A DNA stretch of 55,640 nt, taken from contig URFQ01000006.1 in NCBI GenBank assembly GCA_900547195.1, forward strand, positions 1-55,640, read 5' to 3'. Of this stretch, positions 16,506 to 25,498 are shown piece by piece. The position numbers and the translations under genes were made by a program. Position 1 is the stretch's first letter. Every line of letters starts with the position of its first letter. The DNA comes from an uncultured Butyricicoccus sp. (GTDB taxonomy: Bacteria; Bacillota; Clostridia; Oscillospirales; Butyricicoccaceae). Below the pieces are notes generated by a model. The model saw only the letters and a list, made by a program, of their open reading frames with translations. It made no database searches and was not told where the DNA came from.

Positions 16506-17297
16506 TTAGTCCTCTGCAATGGCCATGATCGCCTTGACCGCGGTCTTGGTATCCGTAAGCGGGAACAGCTCGCTGCCCACGGTGCCCTGGAAGCCGAGGG
16601 AATCAATATGCTTTGCAATGGCCTTGTAATTCATATAACCGGTGCCCGGCTCGTGGCGACCCGGGGCGTCGGCAATGTGGATGTGGCCGATCACGTCGAT
16701 ATACATGGAAAGGGTATCCATGACCTTGCCCTCGTTCAGCTCCATATGGTATGCGTCATACAGCAGCTTCAGGCGGGGCGAACCGATAATGCGCAGCATT
16801 TCAGCGCCCATCTGGGTGGTCTCCAGGAAGTTGCCGACATGGTCGGTCAGCACGTTCAGCGCTTCGAGGTTCATGTCGATGCCGTACTTTTCAGCCATAA
16901 CCGCGCAGTCCTTCAGGGTGTCGAACATGGCGCACAGCTTGACGGTGTGGGACAGCTCGGTATAGTGGTTGACGACCACGCCGCCATCGCCGAGAGCGTT
17001 GGAATGGATCGTGACGCTCTCCGCGCCGACCTGTTTGGCGGCTTTGCAGGACGCCTCCAACGCTTCCAGATACTGCTGCTTCTGGGCCGGATCCACGAGC
17101 GAGTAATCGTTGTCGCCGTTGAAGCCGCTGATGATAATGCCGGCCTTCTCCGCCGCCTCGCGGGTGGCGTCAAGGTCGCGGATGCGCCAGTCCCAAAACT
17201 CCACGGCCACAAAGCCGTCGTCCTTGGCGGCCTGGAAACGCTCCAGCCACGGCAGCTCGGTATACAGGGTATCAATACATGCACACTGTCTGATCAT
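16506..17297 (-). CDS. Sugar phosphate isomerase/epimerase, hydroxypyruvate-isomerase-like TIM barrel
   Basis: A 263-residue member of the xylose-isomerase-like TIM-barrel superfamily. Residues MNLEALN, KLLYDAYHMEL and GHIHIADAPGRHEPGTGYMNY supply the Glu, Asp/His and Arg/Glu metal-site pattern of hydroxypyruvate isomerase (Hyi) and related 3-epimerases. The start is the ATG at 17297, preceded by GGAGGA nine bases upstream. It may interconvert keto-sugars or inosose derivatives made by IolG-type enzymes in this window, but that link is inferred. Confidence 0.85.
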   Translation of the reverse strand: MIRQCACIDTLYTELPWLERFQAAKDDGFVAVEFWDWRIRDLDATREAAEKAGIIISGFNGDNDYSLVDPAQKQQYLEALEASCKAAKQVGAESVTIHSNALGDGGVVVNHYTELSHTVKLCAMFDTLKDCAVMAEKYGIDMNLEALNVLTDHVGNFLETTQMGAEMLRIIGSPRLKLLYDAYHMELNEGKVMDTLSMYIDVIGHIHIADAPGRHEPGTGYMNYKAIAKHIDSLGFQGTVGSELFPLTDTKTAVKAIMAIAED

Positions 17298-17377
17298 AAT
17301 TTGCAATTCCTCCATCTCTTCGGTGGCGCCGGCGGGCGGGATTTGCCCTGCCGGAATCTTTTTCTATTGTACCCGAT

Positions 17378-17405
17378 TTGCAGACGCATGGGAATATGCT
17401 ATAAT
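17378..17405 (+). promoter_or_regulatory. Promoter of the binding-protein/FHA-SEDS/PBP operon
   Basis: TTGCAG (17378-17383), 16 bases and TATAAT (17400-17405). The leader to the ATG at 17576 is about 165 bases long and has no obvious riboswitch fold. Confidence 0.65.
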
Positions 17406-17575
17406 AAACAAAAATAGACTTTCATTTTTTCGCGTGCCGCGGCGGAAATTGGCTTTTCTAAAAAATCGACAACCATTTCCTAAAAAACGTCCACATTTGT
17501 CCGGGCACGTGTCCCAAGCTGGGGAAAAGTTGTGATATCTTACGATGACCCAAGACGACCAAAGGAGTCCTGAAC

Positions 17576-18553
17576 ATGAGAAAATGGTTTTTGCGTGCGT
17601 GTGCGTGCATGTTGCTGGCTGGGGCGCTGGCCGGCTGCGGCGCGCCCGGCATCGCGGATAATCGGATTAAAATCGGTATGAACATGGCCACGCGGGATGA
17701 GTTCCTCACCTCCATGGAGGCTGCGGCGGTCAAGGCCGCGGGCGCGGACAATGTGCGGCTCGACGTAGCGAATGCGAATAACGACCAGCAGGCGCAGCTT
17801 GCCCAGATCAAGGAATGGGCCGAGGAGGGCTATGCGGCCGCAATTGTCGTGCTGTGCGAGGACGAAGCCGCGGACAAGGTGCTCGAAAAAGCCGGCACCA
17901 TGCCGGTGGTGTTCCTCAACCGCCGCCCTGCCGACGATGTGCTGCAAAGCCGGGCCAACGTGGTCTATATCGGCTGCCGCGAGACCGACGCCGGGCGCAT
18001 GCAGGGGGAATACCTGGCCGGATACTTCACCGGGCTGCAAATGCAGTCCCCGCGCATTGCGGTGATTGCGGGGAGCGAGGTCAACAGCGCATCGGCCGAG
18101 CGGGTGGAAACCGCCAAGGGCGTCATGGCCGACGCCGGGCTGACGCCCAGATACATTTATGAGGCCGACGCGGGCTGGGACCGCGCCACCGCGCAGAAGG
18201 ATTTCCTCGCCTACCTCAGGGGCAAAAAGCCCACGGTAGACGCCGTGCTGGCCGCAAACGATGAAATGGCCATCGGCGCGGCCGAGGCGCTCTCGCAGGC
18301 CGGATATGCGATTTCCGATATCCCGGTGGTGGGCGTGGACGCGACCGCGGCCGGACGCGCCGCCATCCGCGACGGGCGGCTGGATTTCACGGTCTATCAG
18401 GACCCGGTGGCCGAGGGTGCGGGCGCGGTGGAGGCCGCTATGGCCCTGCTCGGCGGCAGCCAGCCGAAGAACGTGCAGAACAGCATTCGCTGGATCAGCT
18501 ATACGCCCGTCACAGTGGAAAACGTCGACCAATTATTCCCGAACAACCAATAA
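17576..18553 (+). CDS. Sugar-binding lipoprotein without ABC partner
   Basis: A 325-residue ribose-type substrate-binding protein. The signal peptide ends LAGALAGC, with the Cys near residue 20 as lipid anchor. Family elements include IKEWAEEGYAAAIVV, MPVVFLNRRP, VVYIGCRETDAGRMQGEYLA, DAVLAANDEMAIGAAEAL and IPVVGVDATAAG. No transporter ATPase or permease is adjacent. It is followed after 13 bases by an FHA-SEDS protein and then a PBP, suggesting a role as a sugar or muropeptide sensor coupled to wall synthesis; that is inference. AAAGGAG lies about nine bases before the ATG. Confidence 0.85.
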   Translation: MRKWFLRACACMLLAGALAGCGAPGIADNRIKIGMNMATRDEFLTSMEAAAVKAAGADNVRLDVANANNDQQAQLAQIKEWAEEGYAAAIVVLCEDEAADKVLEKAGTMPVVFLNRRPADDVLQSRANVVYIGCRETDAGRMQGEYLAGYFTGLQMQSPRIAVIAGSEVNSASAERVETAKGVMADAGLTPRYIYEADAGWDRATAQKDFLAYLRGKKPTVDAVLAANDEMAIGAAEALSQAGYAISDIPVVGVDATAAGRAAIRDGRLDFTVYQDPVAEGAGAVEAAMALLGGSQPKNVQNSIRWISYTPVTVENVDQLFPNNQ

Positions 18554-18566
18554 AGGAAGCAAAGCT

Positions 18567-20345
18567 ATGGAAACCATTACAAACGCGCTGCAAGCCGTGC
18601 TCGACGGGTTCACCGGCCTTTCGTCGGAGTTCCCGCTGTTCGGCGTGTGGTACACGACGGTCATCCGCTTCGTGCTGCCGGTGCTGGCGCTCCTGATCCT
18701 GCTGACCGCCATCCGCTCGCTGCTCGCGGTCAAACATCTGCCCGAAACCTGGGCGTATCTCAGCCTGCCGAACGGCGAACGCATCCCGCTGACCCATTGG
18801 GAAAACATCATCGGCCGCGCAAAAACCGCAGACGTGGTGCTCGGCTACCCGTCGGTGTCGCGCACGCACGCCGCCATCACCCGCAACGACCGGGGCGAAT
18901 GGACGCTCTACGAGCTTGGCTCGACCGGCGGCACGCGCGTGGGCGGCAAGCGCGTGGACGGCAACGCCATGCTGGAGGACGGGGACGTGCTCTCCTTCGG
19001 CGGCGTCGAAACCGTGTTCCTGCCCGTCCCCGCCGAGGAAAAGCGCGCAGAACGCAAATCACGCGCCGCAGAGGCCCGTCCGGTGCCGCCTTGGGGGCCG
19101 CTCATCCTGCTGACCCTCTTTCAGGTGTTGACCGCGCTCCAGCTCGTGCTGGCAAAGGGCGGGGAGGCGACCGTCAACATCCCCCTAGTGTTCCTCGGGC
19201 TGACGGCTGTGATGTGGGGCTATTGCCTGACGCTGCGTGCAATGCGCCGCGTGGGCTTTGAGATGGAACTGATCGCCTTTTTCCTGTGCACGCTCAGCCT
19301 GTCGATCACCGCGTCCACCGACCCGGACGACCTGGTGAAGATTTTCATCACCATGCTGCTCGGCCTGGGCGGGTTCATGCTCCTGTGCGGCATCCTGCGC
19401 AACCTGGAGCGCGCGCAGCAGCTGCGCTGGCTGATGGCCGCGGGCGCAATCGGCCTGCTGGCAATCACGCTCGTCATCGGCACCGGCGATTATGGCGCGA
19501 AAAACTGGATCAAATTCGGCGGGTTTTCGTTCCAGCCGTCCGAGATTGCAAAAATCTGCTACATCTTCGCGGGCGCGGCCACGCTCGACCGCCTGTTCAA
19601 AAAGCGCAACCTGACGCTGTTCATTGTGCTGACCGCGCTGTGCGGCGGCTGCCTGGCGCTGATGAACGATTTCGGCACCGCGCTCATCTTTTTTATCACC
19701 TTCCTCGTCATCGCGTATCTGCGCTCGGGCGACTGGGCGACCCTCGCCCTCATCTGCTCGGGCTGCGGCATTGGCGGCATGATGCTGCTGCGCCTCAAGC
19801 CCCATGTGGCCGCGCGCTTCGCGGTCTGGGGCCACGCCTGGCAGGACGCCTCCGATAAGGGCTTCCAGCAGGTGCGCACCATGTCCGCGTCCGCCTCGGG
19901 CGGGCTGGTCGGCGTGGGCGCGGGCAACGGCTGGCTGAAGGGCGTGTTTGCGGCGGATACCGACCTCGTGTTCGGTATGCTGTGCGAGGAGTTCGGCTTC
20001 ATCATCGCCTGCCTGTCCGTGCTGTGCATCCTCACGCTGGCCGTGTTCGCCGTGCGCGCCTGCCGCGCCGGGCGGTCGAGCTTTTACACCATCGCGGCCT
20101 GCGCGGCCACATCCATGATGGTCTTCCAGACCTGTTTAAATGTGTTCGGCGCCGTGGATATCCTGCCGCTGACCGGCGTGACCTTCCCGTTTGTCTCGAA
20201 CGGCGGCTCGGCCATGCTGTCCGCGTGGGGGCTGCTCGCCTTTTTGAAGGCGACCGACACCCGGCAGAATGCCAGCTTTGCGGTGCGGCTGCCAAGCAGG
20301 CGGGAACTTCGTAGGGAGGAGGCCATGGGCTATGAAGAAGATTGA
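18567..20345 (+). CDS. FHA domain fused to SEDS (FtsW/RodA) glycosyltransferase
   Basis: A 592-residue protein. A membrane helix (about 30-50) is followed by a cytoplasmic FHA domain (about 75-150) with the phosphothreonine-binding signs IGRAKTADVVL, SVSRTHAAI and GGTRVGGKRV. The C-terminal 400 residues are a SEDS lipid-II polymerase with about ten helices and motifs GAKNWIKFGGFSFQPSEIAK, NDFGTALIFF, a GAGNGWLKGV loop and PLTGVTFPFVSNGGSAM. The FHA module suggests control by a PknB-type Ser/Thr kinase. The start is the ATG at 18567 after AAAGGAAG. It overlaps the PBP gene by 14 bases, the usual SEDS-PBP partner arrangement. Confidence 0.92.
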   Translation: METITNALQAVLDGFTGLSSEFPLFGVWYTTVIRFVLPVLALLILLTAIRSLLAVKHLPETWAYLSLPNGERIPLTHWENIIGRAKTADVVLGYPSVSRTHAAITRNDRGEWTLYELGSTGGTRVGGKRVDGNAMLEDGDVLSFGGVETVFLPVPAEEKRAERKSRAAEARPVPPWGPLILLTLFQVLTALQLVLAKGGEATVNIPLVFLGLTAVMWGYCLTLRAMRRVGFEMELIAFFLCTLSLSITASTDPDDLVKIFITMLLGLGGFMLLCGILRNLERAQQLRWLMAAGAIGLLAITLVIGTGDYGAKNWIKFGGFSFQPSEIAKICYIFAGAATLDRLFKKRNLTLFIVLTALCGGCLALMNDFGTALIFFITFLVIAYLRSGDWATLALICSGCGIGGMMLLRLKPHVAARFAVWGHAWQDASDKGFQQVRTMSASASGGLVGVGAGNGWLKGVFAADTDLVFGMLCEEFGFIIACLSVLCILTLAVFAVRACRAGRSSFYTIAACAATSMMVFQTCLNVFGAVDILPLTGVTFPFVSNGGSAMLSAWGLLAFLKATDTRQNASFAVRLPSRRELRREEAMGYEED

Positions 20346-21690
20346 GCGCCGCGCGGCGCTGTGCCTGCTGCTGGCGCTGTGCCTGCTGCTCGGCCTGTGC
20401 CTGTTCGGCTTCCGCTTTGTGACGCAGGGCGGCGACTGGGCCTCGTACGCGGCCGTATACGGCAAAAACAGCCAGCTGGTTTCGGGCGCGGTCGCCGACC
20501 GCGACGGCGATGTGCTCACCAGCATTGAGGACGGCAAGCGGGTGTACCACCCGGACGCGACGGTGCGCAAAGCGACGCTGCATGCGGTCGGAGACCGCGC
20601 GAGCAGCATCGGCACCGGCGCATTGCGGGCCTTTGGCGACCAGCTTTCCGGCTATAACCTGATTACGGGCAGCTATCCGCTTTTTGCCGGACAGCGCACC
20701 ATCCACCTGACGCTGGATGCGGCCTTTAACGTCACGGCGTACAAGGCGCTGGGCGGGCAAAAGGGCACGGTCGGCGTATACGATTACACCACCGGCGAGA
20801 TTCTGTGCATGGTTTCGACCCCGACGTTCGACCCGGCCGACCCGCCGGAGAGCTTCGACGGCGAGGAATATGAGGGCGTGTTCCTCAACCGCATGCTGTC
20901 GGCCGCCATTGTACCCGGCTCGATTTTCAAAACCGTGACCCTCAACGCGGCGCTGGAAAATATCCCGGGCCTCTACGACCGCACATGGAAATGCGACGGC
21001 AGCGTGACGGTGGGCGGCGCAAAGATCACCTGCCCGCACGCGCACGGCACGCAGACCATCGAAGAGGCGTTTGCAAACTCCTGCAACGGTGTGTTCGGCC
21101 AGCTGGCCGTGGAACTCGGCGGCAGCACCATGCAGGAATACGTCGATAAGGCCGGGCTGACCAGCAGCCTGTCGGTCGACGGCATCCAGACCATGAAGGG
21201 CTCCTTCTCCTTCCAGGGCGCGGACAAGGGCGAGATCGCTTGGGGCGGCGTCGGCCAGGGCAAGGACGCACTCAACCCCTGCTCCATGATGACCTATATG
21301 GGCGCGATTGCGGCGGGCGGCAAGGCTGCGGCGCCGCGCCTGATTGGCTCCATCGATACTGGCACCATGCTGCCCGGCCGCACGTTCTCCGCCAAACAGA
21401 CCGGCGAACTGATTCGCGCGGAAAGCGCGGAGGCCCTGCGGAAAATGCTGCGCAACAACGTCATCCAGACCTATGGCGAAGGCCGCTTCCCGGACGGCAC
21501 CTGCGCCAAATCGGGCACAGCCGAGGTCGGCGGCGGCAAAAGGCCGAACGCATGGTTTGCGGGCTTTATCGACAGCGCCAGCCATCCATACGCGTTCATT
21601 GTGTGCGTGGAAAACGGCGGCGGCGGCGCGCGCGTCGCGGGCGAAATTGCCGGCGAGGTGCTGAACGCCATTGTTGACAAAATGAACTGA
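20332..21690 (+). CDS. Class B penicillin-binding protein (PbpA-like transpeptidase)
   Basis: A 452-residue peptidoglycan transpeptidase, partner of the SEDS protein. It has one N-terminal membrane helix (about 10-30), a short pedestal, and the catalytic domain with SxxK as PGSIFK (Ser near residue 196), SxN as NSCNGVFG, and KTG box KSGTAEV (near 393). The pedestal is short compared with PBP2/PBP3, as in actinobacterial PbpA. ATG at 20332 is chosen because GGGAGGA lies about ten bases upstream inside the preceding gene. It is the last gene of the operon. Confidence 0.92.
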   Translation: MKKIERRAALCLLLALCLLLGLCLFGFRFVTQGGDWASYAAVYGKNSQLVSGAVADRDGDVLTSIEDGKRVYHPDATVRKATLHAVGDRASSIGTGALRAFGDQLSGYNLITGSYPLFAGQRTIHLTLDAAFNVTAYKALGGQKGTVGVYDYTTGEILCMVSTPTFDPADPPESFDGEEYEGVFLNRMLSAAIVPGSIFKTVTLNAALENIPGLYDRTWKCDGSVTVGGAKITCPHAHGTQTIEEAFANSCNGVFGQLAVELGGSTMQEYVDKAGLTSSLSVDGIQTMKGSFSFQGADKGEIAWGGVGQGKDALNPCSMMTYMGAIAAGGKAAAPRLIGSIDTGTMLPGRTFSAKQTGELIRAESAEALRKMLRNNVIQTYGEGRFPDGTCAKSGTAEVGGGKRPNAWFAGFIDSASHPYAFIVCVENGGGGARVAGEIAGEVLNAIVDKMN

Positions 21691-21696
21691 CCGGCA

Positions 21697-21727
21697 AGCC
21701 CCCGGGTTCCAAACCCGGGGGCTATTT
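21697..21727 (+). terminator. Terminator after PBP gene
   Basis: AGCCCCCGGGTT pairs with AACCCGGGGGCT, followed by ATTTTAT. Confidence 0.85.
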
Positions 21728-21874
21728 TATGCAGCCGCTTCCAAAAAAAATTTCGACGAACAAAAATTCGAAAAAACTCTTTTCATCAAACACCTGTTCT
21801 GCTATAATAACCATAGAAGCTTCGGCGGGCCGCGGGAATTGCCGGCGGCAGGACATTTTCAGGAGGAAAAGAGC

Positions 21875-22135
21875 ATGAATGTACGTTTCAGCCAGCTGAT
21901 TGGCTGGATTTCGCTGGTTTTGGCGTTTATGGTGGCGCATGCGGCCGACGAGGGCGCGCTGACCGCCGCGCAGATGGTCGGAGGGAGCCTGCTTGGCGTA
22001 TGCGGGCTGATGGCGGCGCTGCTTGGGCAGTGCATGGCCGTGCAGCGCGCCCGCCGGGGGCGCGGGCCGCGGGCGGCGCGTGTGCCGGTGCGTACCGCGC
22101 GCCGTCCCCGGCGGTGCGAAAGAGCCAGAAAATGA
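21875..22135 (+). CDS. Small two-helix membrane protein
   Basis: An 86-residue protein with two hydrophobic helices (about 8-24 and 34-54) and a strongly basic Arg-rich tail (residues 56-86), predicted to place the tail inside the cell. AGGAGG lies eight bases before the ATG at 21875; an upstream in-frame ATG has no such site. A -10 box TATAAT at about 21802-21807 precedes it. I do not recognise a family. Confidence 0.65.
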   Translation: MNVRFSQLIGWISLVLAFMVAHAADEGALTAAQMVGGSLLGVCGLMAALLGQCMAVQRARRGRGPRAARVPVRTARRPRRCERARK

Positions 22136-22165
22136 AAAAAACCACAAAAAGCCGGGAAGAAACCC

Positions 22166-22303
22166 TTGCCTTTTCGTGGAGATAATGGTATAGTAGAAGT
22201 ACGGAAAACAAAATTGACGGTAGATGCGGGGCGCTAGCACACCCCGCATCCTATGCAGGTGACGCACCACCATACACAGCGGCACTCGCCGCACCGCCTT
22301 TTT
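22166..22303 (+). ncRNA. Candidate small RNA with strong promoter
   Basis: TTGCCT (22166-22171), 17 bases and TATAGT (22189-22194) form a strong promoter with no gene behind it. The predicted transcript (about 22201-22303) contains the hairpin GATGCGGGG/CCCCGCATC (22223-22250), a small GGTG/CACC hairpin, and GCGGC/GCCGC followed by ACCGCC and TTTTT, a possible terminator. There is no good ribosome binding site or open frame. It does not match SRP RNA, 6S, RNase P or tmRNA signatures I know. Confidence 0.45.
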
Positions 22304-22309
22304 CATTAT

Positions 22310-22640
22310 ACGGGATATTCCAACGAATTACAAGCCTAATTCGCATACAAACCTTGAAAAGTTGTTTATAGAATCCCGGCGGTGTGCTGTGATGTCAAAT
22401 ATCCGATGAACTTCGTTTCAATCCGCCGCGTCATGGATACGCCCGCCCCAGGCACACCTGTTTCACGGCATTTTGTTTTCCGGAAGGCGGCTGGGAGAGC
22501 CGAGCCATTCGCTCTCCCGGTTTGCCGGAAGGAATCCTATAAACCGTATCCGGAGCCGGGATTTCTCGAATCAAAGACATAGGTGTCCACCTGCCCCTCC
22601 GCTAAGAAGGGCATGGCGAAGCTCCCCCCTCGCCATGCCC
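22310..22640 (+). other. Gene-free region with foldable blocks
   Basis: No credible gene was found. Pairing blocks are visible: GTTTATAG (about 22365) with CTATAAAC (about 22540) enclosing TTCCGG...GGGAGAGC/GCTCTCCC...CCGGAA (22479-22532), and a separate 11-base-pair hairpin GGGCATGGCGA/TCGCCATGCCC (22609-22640). It could be a structured RNA of about 220-300 bases ending at the terminator at 22671, or decayed sequence. Confidence 0.3.
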
Positions 22641-22670
22641 GCTCCCGGCTCCTCCCCTTCAGAAAGGAAC

Positions 22671-22701
22671 AAAAGGTCTCTGCTTTTGGCAGGGGCCTTT
22701 T
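22671..22701 (+). terminator. Terminator-like hairpin without an upstream gene
   Basis: AAAAGGTCTCTGC pairs with GCAGGGGCCTTTT (one G-T pair) around TTTT, followed by GTTTTG. No protein gene ends nearby on either strand, which supports a non-coding transcript to its left. Confidence 0.6.
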
Positions 22702-22769
22702 GTTTTGCGGGCATCTGGGCCGGGGCGGTATCGTGGAAACGCCCAAAGCCGTGCCTTCCTGATGAAAAA

Positions 22770-23085
22770 ACTCCGCCCGGGTGGGCGGAGTGAGGCTGTC
22801 GAAAAACTATGTTTTTCGACAGCCTTCGATCGAAACCACGCTTTCGATCGAGTATTCCGGCGGCTGCGCGCGCCCTTATGGGCGCACTTGCCGTCGGTTT
22901 GTTAACGCTCATTTTATCGCCGCAGGGCGGCGGAATAATGATAGCGGCCTACGGGCAAAACCCACGCACATGTCGCGGGTTTTTATGGATTTCGCCGTAA
23001 GCGGCGAAATCCTGTTTAAAGCGCGCTGCGGCGCGAAGGACTTTTTCGACAGTCTGAAGCTGTTGCTTTCGCAATAGCTTTTTTC
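22770..23085 (+). repeat. Terminator-flanked palindromic repeat, copy C (second subtype)
   Basis: The element proper is 22798-23050, from GTCGAAAAAC to TTTTTCGAC. It opens with the hairpin GTCGAAAAACTATGTTTTTCGAC-type end, then TTCGATCGAAA/TTTCGATCGA, GCGCGCCC/GGGCGCAC, AAACCCACGCACATGTCGCG with its pairing arm, TTTCGCC/GGCGAAA and CGCGCTGCGGCGCG. It is about 50 bases longer than copy D because of extra sequence near 22911-22965. Left flank is the hairpin ACTCCGCCC/GGGCGGAGT (22770-22791); right flank is a different hairpin, GAAGCT.TTGC/GCAA.AGCTTTT (about 23056-23085), which ends the PepSY gene. Confidence 0.8.
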
Positions 23086-23086
23086 T

Positions 23087-23839
23087 TTAGTCGTCCATGT
23101 CCCTGTCCGCTTTGACCACCTTGCCGGTCACGGCGTTGATTTCATATTCATACTCCACGCCGCCGCTCTTGAATTCTACTTCATACACGCCGTCCTCCTT
23201 GTCCAGCTCGCACTTTACCTGCGTGGCGTCCGCAGCTTTCACGCCCGCGTGGTCAAACGCCGCCTGTTTCGCCGCGTCCGCGGTGATGTACTTCTGCCCG
23301 GATGCGGCCTGTTTCCCGTCATCCTCCCGGCCGTCCTTGTCGTAGCCGGCGGAAATCACCTTGCCGGTCAGCGCATCCACCTCGTAATCGTACTCCTTGT
23401 TCCCGCTCTTGAATTCGATCTCGTAAATCGCGCGGCCATCATCCCATTCGAGGTCGCATTCCAGCTCCTTTACCGCCGCGGCGTTCACCTTTGCGCTGTC
23501 AAAAGCCGCCTGCATGGCTGTGTCTGCCGAAACATAGCTGGTATTTGCGCCCTCCTGCGTGATCACCGCTGTGTTTGTCTTGCTATCGTACTCCACATTC
23601 AGGCCAATGGCCTCGCAGAACGCGCGCATGGGCACATAGGTGGTCCCATTGTGTACAAACGGTTTGACTACCACGCCGTTGGTGTCGCGGATCGTGAAGT
23701 TCGCCTTGTTGATCTTTACGCCAATGTCGCCGTCTTCCACCTTGATCGAACGGCCGGCTGAAGCGGTAAAGGTCAGGCCCAGCGCCATAGAGGTCACAAT
23801 TGCGCCCAGGGCAAATCCTTTCAAACGGTCTCTGTTCAT
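23087..23839 (-). CDS. Exported protein with copper-amine-oxidase-N-like and two PepSY domains
   Basis: A 250-residue secreted protein. A signal peptide (about 1-28, ending TASA) leads into a stalk-like domain with VKPFVHNGTTYVPMRAFCEAIG, typical of copper amine oxidase N-terminal domains. Two repeats of about 70 residues follow, each ending YEIEFKSGNKEYDYEVDALTGKV or YEVEFKSGGVEYEYEINAVTGKV; these are PepSY domains. The start is the second ATG (23839), nine bases from GGAG; the first ATG is too close. A cell-surface role, perhaps protease inhibition or wall binding, is likely. Confidence 0.85.
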   Translation of the reverse strand: MNRDRLKGFALGAIVTSMALGLTFTASAGRSIKVEDGDIGVKINKANFTIRDTNGVVVKPFVHNGTTYVPMRAFCEAIGLNVEYDSKTNTAVITQEGANTSYVSADTAMQAAFDSAKVNAAAVKELECDLEWDDGRAIYEIEFKSGNKEYDYEVDALTGKVISAGYDKDGREDDGKQAASGQKYITADAAKQAAFDHAGVKAADATQVKCELDKEDGVYEVEFKSGGVEYEYEINAVTGKVVKADRDMDD

Positions 23840-24011
23840 CAGCATATTCTCCTTTTCATGTTTGGGCTGGCGGCAGCCAATGTACCCGGCCCCGGATTTG
23901 CTCTAGTATACCATATTGGTATTTTTGTGTCCATAAAGATTCTATTAATTTTCCGAAAACAGATGTAAAAAATGCTTCTCTTTTTTATACAGGGAGCATA
24001 AAACATGTTCG

Positions 24012-25388
24012 TTAACCGCCAAATTTTTGCACATAGCCCATCACAAAAATAAACAGCACAATGAGCGGCAGGATATAACTGACATACACGCGCATCCAGC
24101 GTGGAAATGCCAGGCCCTCCCCGGTGTCTGCTTCCCGGAGAAAGTTTTTCCAGCCCCAGCCGCGGCGGGACGTACAGAACAGCAGATAGACCATGGAGCC
24201 GAGCGGCAACAGGTTGTTCGAGACAATGAAATCCTCAATCGACTGGATATCGCCGATATGTGGGATCTGGACGCCTCTCCAAACGCTGAAGCCAAGAATA
24301 CACGGCATGGAGATGGCGAGCACAAATATTAGGTTCAGGAAGATCGCTTTTTTGCGGCTCCAACCCCACAGATCCATGCCAAAGGATACAATGTTCTGAA
24401 ACACCGCGATGATGGTTGAAAACGCGGCAAAGGACATGAACACAAAGAACAGGGCGCCCCACAGGCGGCCGCCAGGCATCTGATTGAAAATGTTCGGCAG
24501 GGTGACGAAAATAAGTTCCGGGCCGGCGCCCGCGTCCACGTCAAAGGCTGCCGCGGCCGGAAAGATAATCAGTCCGCTCATAAGCGCGACAAAGGTATCG
24601 AGCACCGTAATGCTGATCGCCTCACCGGTCAGGCTGCGGTCTTTGCCGATGTATGAACCGAAGATGGCCAGCGCGCCGATTCCGAGCGATAGGGTAAAGA
24701 ATGCCTGCCCCATAGCTGCAAAAATAGACTCAAACAAGCCGCCTTCGGCTTCATACAGCTTGGAGAAATCGGGTTTGAGGTAAAAGGTCAGTCCTTCCGC
24801 CGCGCCTTCCAGCGTCACGGCGCGGAACACCAACACAATCATGATGGCCAGCAGGGCGACCATCATAACCTTATTGACCTTTTCGACGCCGTTTTGCAAA
24901 CCGCGCGAACAGACCGCAAAGCTGACCAGCACGGTAACGACCATCCAGAAGGTGAGATATCCAGGGTTCGCCAGCATGTCGCTGAACACCCCGCCGACCT
25001 GTTCCGGATCCAGCCCCACAAATTCGCCCTTCGCCATCTTATAGAAGTAGGCGAGCATCCAGCCGCCAACCGTGGTGTAAAATGCCATAAGCATATAGTT
25101 GCCGAGCATGGCGCCATAGCCATACAAATGCCATTTGGTGCCCTTCGGCTCCAAAACGTGGAACGAGCGCGCCGCCGACTGTTGGCTGGCGCGGCCCACC
25201 GCGAACTCCATCACCATGATCGGCAATCCCAGAATAATAAGGAACAGCAGATAAACCAGCACAAACGCTGCGCCGCCGTACTGACCGGTAATATATGGGA
25301 ACCGCCATACGTTGCCGATGCCGATGGCGCATCCTGCCGAAATCAGGATAAATCCCAGGCGCGAGGCAAATTTTTCTCTTTCTTTCAT
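24012..25388 (-). CDS. Neurotransmitter:sodium symporter family (SNF/NSS) transporter
   Basis: A 458-residue sodium-coupled amino-acid transporter of the LeuT fold, about 11-12 helices. The family signature SAGCAIGIGNVWRFPYITGQYGG opens helix 1 (residues 18-40). ATG at 25388 follows GGAGA. Bacterial relatives carry tryptophan, tyrosine, leucine or other amino acids; substrate not predictable. It is a single gene. Confidence 0.92.
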   Translation of the reverse strand: MKEREKFASRLGFILISAGCAIGIGNVWRFPYITGQYGGAAFVLVYLLFLIILGLPIMVMEFAVGRASQQSAARSFHVLEPKGTKWHLYGYGAMLGNYMLMAFYTTVGGWMLAYFYKMAKGEFVGLDPEQVGGVFSDMLANPGYLTFWMVVTVLVSFAVCSRGLQNGVEKVNKVMMVALLAIMIVLVFRAVTLEGAAEGLTFYLKPDFSKLYEAEGGLFESIFAAMGQAFFTLSLGIGALAIFGSYIGKDRSLTGEAISITVLDTFVALMSGLIIFPAAAAFDVDAGAGPELIFVTLPNIFNQMPGGRLWGALFFVFMSFAAFSTIIAVFQNIVSFGMDLWGWSRKKAIFLNLIFVLAISMPCILGFSVWRGVQIPHIGDIQSIEDFIVSNNLLPLGSMVYLLFCTSRRGWGWKNFLREADTGEGLAFPRWMRVYVSYILPLIVLFIFVMGYVQKFGG

Positions 25389-25498
25389 ACTTTGTTTTTC
25401 TCCCTAGGCGGCAGCAGCCGCGTAGAATCATTATAGCAAAGGAAATGGCACAAAACAAGAGGTTTTGTGCCGTGTCGCTTTGTTCTTCTCCAAAAATC

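Noticed and set aside
21750..21780. Fifth copy of the GTCGAAAAA repeat end (TTTCGACGAACAAAAATTCG)
   Set aside because: Only a few bases resemble the ends, and the internal hairpins and flanking terminators are missing.
22382..22582. 66-residue frame in the structured region
   Set aside because: No ribosome binding site, mixed composition, and the DNA is better explained by hairpins.
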